A DNA stretch of 64,000 bases from Phoronis australis. Lineage: Eukaryota; Phoronida; Phoronidae. Shown here piece by piece: positions 58,501-64,000 of the stretch. Every line of letters begins with the position of its first letter. The stretch's first letter is position 1. The stretch is from NCBI GenBank assembly GCA_002633005.1, contig NMRA01000243.1:523718-587717 (forward strand). The letters run 5' to 3'. The notes under the pieces were generated by a model. The model saw only the letters and a program-made list of their open reading frames with translations. It was not told where the DNA came from and ran no database searches. A program made the translations under genes and the position numbers.

Positions 58501-61500
58501 GTCGTGCTTATTCCAGTAGGAACACATATGCCAAATTTCACACTAATCTTTGGAATGGTTTGGCCAGTAGAAAGCAATGAAATTGGTCACGAGGTGGCGC
58601 ACAATACGTCGATCCATCCGAAAACTAGGCGATGGCGTCGACTCTTTAATGTCCTTATCTCAAAGGGTTAATCTAGTTCAAAAACTTGAAAATATATACT
58701 GAATTAAGTAATATGTAACATGGAATAATGTCAACTTCTTTTGTGCTATCAAACTAAAAGCCTTTTGAGTACAATTTTGTACCTCGGCCAAGATCAGAAA
58801 ATCATCGACTATTCCCATCTATTTCCATGACCCGAGTTTCTTGTGCATCAGCTAAGGAACGATTCCTGAGTGACGTATTGACATCAACGTGAGCGTAAAA
58901 GCGTTGTTATTTTGTTTGGTTGTTTGTGATTCTCATTCTCGTTATTTTTGCACATAATAGAAGCAGTCTGCAAAATTTTGGACAAAACTTAGAGGATGGT
59001 GGCCGGCCAGTCAACGGGACAACTGGCCGGACGAACGACGGGGACGACGGTACAATGCTTCCACACACAATTACTTAGGCATGTAATGTATGTATGCATG
59101 CATGCATGTATGTGAGTGCATAAAAGAGAACTCACCATCACTACCAGAAGGGCCTTTAATACCTATTGGTCCTCTTGCCCCTGTGGGTCCAGTCTGGCCT
59201 TTGTCACCTTTTTCTCCAGTTGGTCCCCTGGCACCTTGACTTCCTGTTGCACCCTTAACACCAGCAACACCAGGAGGACCAACAGGTCCCGGTTGACCCT
59301 GATCACCTGTCTGACCTTTGACTCCTTGTGCACCTGGTTGACCTGTACTACCAGTAAGGCCCTGTGGCCCAACTTGACCTGTGGGACCTTGTGGTCCTCG
59401 GTCGCCGGAAGGACCTGGAATCCCCGCGTTTCCTGTAGCACCTTGTAACCCCGGAAGGCCCGGCCCACCTTGTTCTCCCACAAGTCCCTGGAACAACAAG
59501 AATAGCGCTTCATGCAATCTGGATAGGATTGAAAGAAATCATTGCTACAATAATGCGTGTGAGTTTTTGAATTGGACAAATTTCAATTACGCAAAAGCAA
59601 TCGAAGAAAAGAAAACTTAAAATATTTTGCCATGGTAGCAGTGCATACCTTTTGTCCGGTGGACCCTTTCGCGCCTATCAGCCCAGGTGGTCCCACTGGA
59701 CCAGGGGATCCTTTTGAGCCGGTAGAACCAGGAGGTCCGGCCTCTCCCACAGGACCTATGACAGTTATTGGTGCTGGAATGGTCAAGTGAAAAACAATAA
59801 ACAGGCTGAAACTGAACTGCAAGACCGCAATCAATTTGACAACAACCTAAATCTTACTTTCATAGAGCGCGAGCTAAGTTTTTATCATGCTGTCGTCACA
59901 TAGGGCATCAGCTAACAATGAGCTTCATGAAAGCATATTGTCACCGGATTTTCGACTAGTTTAAGGTTACCTCAAACTTTATTTAGTGCAAGACACGCCA
60001 GTAAAAGTATGTGTTTTCATTTTTAAGAAAGGAACATTCATACATGTAGCAAAATAACCCTTGGTGGATTTAGATGAAACCTTTTTTAATTAAAAACGTC
60101 ACTATTTACCTAAAATATTGATAGTAATATTCTAGTACTCACTTAGTTTGGTTTCTATGCCAAATTACCTCGCAAAACCTAATCGTATTCGCCTATTTTA
60201 CGGTACAAGAAAACTAGACGTTTACAGGGATATTCGTGACCAGGTTTAAACCTGTGCACTTTGAGCGCACCTGATGACAAAGGTGTCTTTTTAAAAAAAT
60301 TGTACCCAGTAGATTTATTGTAATTAAAGTGGTTACATATGAAACAGAAACCCCAAGTGCAATCGAAATAAGAATAGAGTCATGCAAATGTTTAACGGGG
60401 ATATCCCTGACCAGGTTTGAACCTGTGCCTTTTTATTTTTTCATGCGCCAATGACGCAAAGGCGCGGTTTAAGAATATCCCTTCGCTTAAAACAAAAATC
60501 CTTTGCTTAATTATTTGGTGAAGACTCGTTTTTGGTCAATACAACCCTTATATACCCTGTTCTTTATTTCAACATTCACCCCCAATGGCAACTGAATTTG
60601 CAATGCGCAAGTAACTTGGCTATCAACATAAAACGTGTTATTCTGTAAGTCGGTTTTCAATGCCTCGAGACAAATTAGGTCAGAGGAGCAGATAACATTA
60701 GTAGGTCAACAGCGCATTGTGGTAAATAACTCAAGAAACAACCAACTGCGAAATGGAGAATCGAAATCGAAACGGCGAAACGTAAGTAACTGATGAAGCG
60801 AAGGAATTTTGGTCTTCGTTTTCCGTTGCACACCTCGCTGATTCTCTATTATGGCGACTCAGTGAATATGAAAGGACATTCAATTGTGGGCCTGATCACG
60901 ATAAAAAGAAAAACCTGCTAGCTAATAGGCCTTTTGCGAGTTTATAACAATAACGCGAGATTATGTGAGACTTAACTGTGACGTCACGGGAAGTGGGGCA
61001 AAAGCTTGTCGTTTGGTCATTTGCCCAACACGGTAGCAGAGTGTATTCTGTTATTGTCTTCGAGTTTTTAGCCGTTTAGTTCGAAAAATGCCCAAAAGCA
61101 TTGCTGTTATGGCAAATGAACTTCAGATTCGCATTACAATACGTCATTTTCTATCGCGTTCTGTACTAATTTCGTCCCGTGTATTTTAAACGGGCGGTAG
61201 GCGAAATCCGCTCATTGGTAAAGTTTTCACCTCGTCGAAAATACATNTTATATACCCTGTTCTTTATTTCAACATTCACCCCCAATGGCAACTGAATTTG
61301 CAATGCGCAAGTAACTTGGCTATCAACATAAAACGTGTTATTCTGTAAGTCGGTTTTCAGTGCCTCTAGACAAATTAGGTCAGAGGAGCAGTTAACATTA
61401 GTAGGTCAACAGTGCATTGCGGTAAATAACTCAAGAAACAACCAACTGCGAAATGGAGAATCGAAATCGAAACGGCGAAACGTAAGTAACTGATGAAGCG

Positions 61501-64000
61501 AAGGAATTTTGGTCTTCGTTTTCCGTTACACACCTCGCTGATTCTCTATTATGGCGACTCAGTGAATATGAAAGGACATTGAATTGTGGGATATACAGCC
61601 TGATCACGATAAAAAGGAAAATCTGCTAGCTAATTTCTGGACTGGTCATGAGATGTCTGAACAGTCGTCTTGCGAGCATTCACACGCACAATTGCTCGAG
61701 ACCTTCGAGCAAGCGATGGTTAATGGGATCTTGTCAAACGTTATGGCATCAACCGATAATCTTTACATTTTGGACCTTTTACCTGGCAGAAGAAACGACA
61801 CGGCTCACAGCAGCGCGTGTTTAGGCATGTTTCCATAGTTTCTGTACTTCAAGGCTTGGAATGACCAATGACAAAAAGAGGAAAATTTTCCACAAGTAAA
61901 TAGGCTAGTGTGAAATAAATATTTTTGTCTTGAAAATTTTAAGTGAAATATAGGCTTTTCCATGAAAAAAATCAAATAATGATGAAAGAGACGAAAAACG
62001 AGAAAACTGGAAATCTCATAAGAGGAAATCAAAACCAAAAAAAGAAAATCCTCTTAAAAGAGAAAAATTCCAAGCCCTGGTACTTACTTGTGGTCGGTGG
62101 CGAACTCTTGCAGTCTTCATCAGTTCGGCCATCGAGATCATTATCTGCAAAGAAGTTGATCACATAAATGGATTTTAAACAATTGAAAAAATCAAGCATA
62201 ATTACGCCAATCAGCTGAATGGTAGAAAATGATATCTTGCAGAATGCCGTCCTTTTGAATTCGATGCATTTTAGCTAAGTAAAGACGTAGATGTTCCGAT
62301 GACGACACGATGGTTGAACAAGAGCGCTATTTAGATGCTGATGGAAGGTTTCGACTGTGTGCTTTCTGTTATCATCAACGAGGTTTCGAATGCTATTTTA
62401 ACTAAAAAGACATGGTCACGCTACCGAATTAATGACAGGCTAATAAAAGTCAAATTTTACAGTTTTTTTACTTTAGAAAATTGATACATTTACTCAGTTA
62501 AAATTTATAATTTTGTAGATACTTTGCTAAATAAACAGACACGTCAATAAGGTTCTACGTAGCTTAAAGAGACACTTTTCCCAAGGAGTACTAGCGCAGT
62601 TTAAAGTTATTGAGAAGCAAAATATGTACACCAAAGCAATTTGGAGCATTATGTTCTTCAATCTTTTAAGCTAGATTGTGTTCATTCAAGGAGAATCCCT
62701 CTATATTACACAAGATAGTGCTATTATTACATAAAGTTCTCGTTGGTGTGTTATTGTGTAAACGAAGACTGAGCTTACCGCTGCCGTCACAATATTCTTC
62801 GTCAATATTTCCGTCACAGTCATTATCGACTCCGTCATCCACAACTTGAGCAGAAGGAATGCACTGAAATTTGAAACAGTAAATCAGTACACTTGGTGGT
62901 GAGATTTTCAGGTTGGCTACTAGAAATAAACGAAACTTCCAAGTGTCACAAAATCTCTTGGTTTTTATTGAGAGGTAAACAAAACAACGTTTAAGGCCTC
63001 GAGCTTGTCGACTTTGTCAGTGGAATTGTCAAGTCTTTTATCACATGCAGTCAACACCCATTTGTTTGATATCAATCTTAGTGTCAATGTTGAGAACAAC
63101 AAGCAAACCTATCTTTCTACATGGTGTTCGCTTTTCGATTTCCAGTGTATCAAAGTTGGGTTTCTGTGATAATCTTAAAAAAAACATCGCCAGAGGGCAT
63201 TGATATAATTAGTGCAACATCATTTTAAATTTTGAAGCAATTGGGAAAACTCACGACAAATGTGCGGCAATCTTCGTCAACGAGACCGTCCAAGTCATCA
63301 TCTAAAATGTAAGTTATAATTTAAAGGTTTTCATACAAATGCATGTCTGTGTGTTGCAACCAAACTGGAGGCGGGTAGTGACTAACAAGAATATTATCCT
63401 TGGCCTGTGTACTTTCTTAAATCTCCTCAGATGAAAATGATTTGAGTGAGATTGCGACAGTATTTTGGGTACCTAGCTACAAATGGTGAAGGCAAATTTT
63501 TAATACCGGGTATCATAGCATCGTAACAAGCAATCTTTAAAACTACACCTTCCCCACTATACAGTAAAACAAGTTTGACAGGGCTCAGATATTTTGCAAC
63601 TACATTTTAAGTCGACTTTTACATAATGTGTAGTAAGAAGGAAGCATTTTACCTAGATTGTTGCAATATTCTTCATCAATTCTTCCGTCGCAGTCGTTGT
63701 CAATGCCGTCATCTGTCGACTGTGAAGTCTTGTTGCAAAAGTTCATAATCTTTAGCTGAGTTCCGATTGGAAACAAATAGCTTTCTTTATCGGCTGTGCC
63801 GTAGAGCCAAGCCCCGAATACGGCTGAAGGCGAGACATGTCTGACATGGTGAGCACCGCTGGCGACAACCACATATCCTTCAACAAAAGACGATCCCGGT
63901 ACTTGCTTCCACACTATGTCTCTAGTAGCCCTTTGTGCAACGGCATTCAAAGGTTCCCCATCAAGTCTCAAGCCATCTTTGATGGAATCATCAATCACTA
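55292..64000 (-). CDS. Transmembrane collagen with IgGFc-binding, metal-binding-like and EGF domains (3' part, 10 exons, 531 codons)
   Basis: Exons: 64000-63653 (5' partial), 63301-63255, 62863-62779, 62144-62088, 59773-59649, 59487-59136, 57993-57871, 56794-56672, 56344-56231 and 55515-55292. Every junction has GT-AG borders and matching phase. Domain order from the first full codon: end of an IgGFc-binding N-terminal domain (about 1-85); four Asp-rich repeats of the DGxDNDCDGxxDEE type (about 94-185); a short Pro/Thr linker; 51 uninterrupted Gly-X-Y triplets; two cbEGF domains and a degenerate third; a transmembrane helix; and a cytoplasmic tail of about 40 residues with NPYY. It should be a type I surface or matrix-tethered glycoprotein that trimerises through its collagen helix. 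IgGFc-binding domains occur in vertebrate FCGBP and in expanded families of marine invertebrates, often linked to mucus or immune recognition. A recognition role here is inference. I know no named protein with this architecture. Confidence 0.88.
56231..56344 (-). CDS. Degenerate calcium-binding EGF exon (third EGF)
   Basis: The acceptor TTAATTACAG and donor ACAG|GTACGA enclose 38 codons, phase 1 to 1. [12 protein letters not shown] and [13 protein letters not shown] keep the calcium-binding pattern and four cysteines. The last two cysteines of a normal EGF are missing and are replaced by a Pro/Ser/Thr/Gly segment that leads to the membrane exon. Confidence 0.8.
56672..56794 (-). CDS. Calcium-binding EGF exon 2
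   Basis: 41 codons, phase 1 to 1, between an ACTTTCAG acceptor and a GAAG|GTATGA donor. It reads [19 protein letters not shown] and then [14 protein letters not shown], a complete six-cysteine cbEGF. Confidence 0.85.
57871..57993 (-). CDS. Calcium-binding EGF exon 1
   Basis: 41 codons, phase 1 to 1, between a CTGTTACAG acceptor and a GAGG|GTGAGT donor. It reads [18 protein letters not shown] and then CECHRGYKL, a textbook cbEGF with all six cysteines. The split Glu codon joins the final Gly-Ser-Asp of the collagen exon directly to the EGF. Confidence 0.88.
59136..59487 (-). CDS. Collagen triple-helix exon, 39 Gly-X-Y triplets
   Basis: The acceptor TTGTTGTTCCAG and donor GATG|GTGAGT bound 352 bases. 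They encode 39 unbroken triplets, from [16 protein letters not shown] to [19 protein letters not shown] pair, which stabilises triple helices, is present. The antisense Thr/Cys-rich frame at 59116-59448 is a shadow. Confidence 0.92.
59649..59773 (-). CDS. Collagen triple-helix exon, first 12 Gly-X-Y triplets
   Basis: The acceptor GACCATTCCAG is followed by PITVI, then 12 triplets from [16 protein letters not shown] to GAKGSTGQK, and the donor AAAG|GTATGC. It joins in phase 0 to GLVGEQ of the next exon, with no interruption in the Gly-X-Y register. Confidence 0.92.
60228..60468 (+). repeat. Two ~65-bp related repeats (60228-60290, 60404-60468)
   Basis: Both contain GGGATAT..., then TGACCAGGTTT(A/G)AACCTGTGC, and then a GCGCACCTGATGACAAAGG- or GCGCCAATGACGCAAAGG-type end. 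GGTTTGAACC loosely recalls a pol III B box, but I see no tRNA fold. Confidence 0.55.
60548..60926 (+). repeat. Duplicated block, copy 1 (with a tiny two-exon ORF)
   Basis: About 97 percent identical to 61248-61634, offset exactly 700 bases until an 8-base insertion in copy 2. A plus-strand reading frame can be drawn: ATG at 60753 (MENRNRNGE), a perfect AAAC|GTAAGT donor, an 81-base intron ending GACTCAG, then [20 protein letters not shown], ending at TAA 60945-60947. After 60926 it diverges into MITE-like sequence, which truncates the frame. Confidence 0.75.
61248..61634 (+). repeat. Duplicated block, copy 2 (starts one base after an N)
   Basis: It begins directly after the N at 61247 with TTATATACCCTG, as copy 1 does at 60548. 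The ATG and GTAAGT donor are retained (61453-61481). An 8-base insertion (ATATACAG) shifts the second-exon frame. Beyond the block, the frame continues open to 61838. Confidence 0.75.
62088..62144 (-). CDS. Acidic repeat 4 exon and Pro/Thr linker
   Basis: 19 codons, phase 1 to 1, with acceptor TTCTTTGCAG and donor ACAA|GTAAGT. It encodes [25 protein letters not shown] is a calcium-loop-like motif, as in thrombospondin type 3 or MopE-like repeats. The Pro/Thr end is the hinge before the collagen. Confidence 0.85.
62779..62863 (-). CDS. Acidic repeat 3 exon
   Basis: 85 bases, phase 0 to 1, after an AATTTCAG acceptor and with an AGCG|GTAAGC donor. [18 protein letters not shown] is followed by [10 protein letters not shown]. 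It closely parallels repeat 1. Confidence 0.85.
63255..63301 (-). CDS. Acidic repeat 2 micro-exon (47 bp)
   Basis: The acceptor ACATTTTAG and donor TTTGTC|GTGAGT bound 47 bases that encode [16 protein letters not shown] (first codon split). It is too short for ORF listing. It is supported by motif, splice sites and phase with both neighbours. Confidence 0.82.
63653..64000 (-). CDS. IgGFc-binding N-terminal domain (end) and acidic repeat 1; 5' partial
   Basis: The frame is open to the window edge, so the gene continues upstream. Hallmarks of the IgGFc-binding domain are [31 protein letters not shown] and [11 protein letters not shown]. These are followed by [19 protein letters not shown]. The donor CTAG|GTAAAA ends the exon in phase 1. 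One sequon (NKT) is present. Only about the last 85 residues of a domain that is usually much longer are visible. Confidence 0.88.

Larger units (their letters stand above)
59774..62087. other. Intron of the membrane-collagen gene holding a 380-bp duplication
   Basis: It contains two short related repeats (60228-60290 and 60404-60468), the duplicated block 60548-60926 / 61248-61634, a MITE-like segment between them (60927-61246), and the N at 61247. Possible plus-strand mini-ORFs within the duplication are described separately. Confidence 0.65.

Noticed and set aside
59116-59448. 110-codon plus-strand frame rich in Thr, Cys and Ser
   Set aside because: Antisense shadow of the Gly-X-Y collagen exon.
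59163-59579. 138-codon minus-strand frame across the collagen exon
   Set aside because: Frame-shifted reading of the collagen exon. The Gly-X-Y frame and splice sites define the true one.
60228-60290. Possible tRNA gene because of GGTTTAAACC
   Set aside because: No cloverleaf can be drawn and no acceptor stem pairs. Kept only as a repeat.

Overview
This is animal nuclear DNA. Coding sequence is split by GT-AG introns, it is sparse, and the spaces are filled with short inverted-repeat transposons, a dead LINE and microsatellites. The protein families (a Quiver/Sleepless-type Ly6 protein, THAP zinc fingers, an IgGFc-binding N-terminal domain joined to collagen and EGF modules) fit a marine invertebrate. 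A lophotrochozoan such as a mollusc is my best guess, but the sequence does not settle it. Three isolated N characters (25312, 27768, 61247) mark unresolved bases or contig joins.

Layout. 1472-3337 (+) is one large exon for a Ser/Asp/Glu-rich, probably disordered 621-aa protein. It converges on a minus-strand gene for a basic, Ser/Lys-rich protein whose exons I place at 28599-28456, 11986-11548, 9775-8426 and 7902-7894. Phases agree across all four; the first and last joins are inference. The 16.5-kb first intron of that gene contains, on the opposite strand, a three-exon gene (17777-20192) for a secreted, GPI-anchored Ly6/Quiver-like protein. From 28.6 to 54.6 kb I find no convincing host gene. 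That stretch holds a 5'-truncated LINE (30.4-32.15 kb), foldback and MITE elements, and a 2.6-kb element with about 170-bp terminal inverted repeats (51978-54612).

The last 9 kb (64000 down to 55292, minus strand) is the 3' part of one gene whose ten exons join in phase over 531 codons. They encode the end of an IgGFc-binding domain, four Asp-rich metal-binding-like repeats, 51 uninterrupted Gly-X-Y triplets, two complete and one odd calcium-binding EGF domain, a transmembrane helix, and a short tail with an NPxY motif. This membrane-anchored collagen is the most interesting item. Its 5' end lies beyond the window.

Two separate THAP zinc-finger fossils are present (18309-18590 and inside a 390-bp element at 27616-28005). 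A 380-bp block near 60.5 kb is duplicated 700 bp away across a single N, which may be a real duplication or two haplotypes joined by the assembler.
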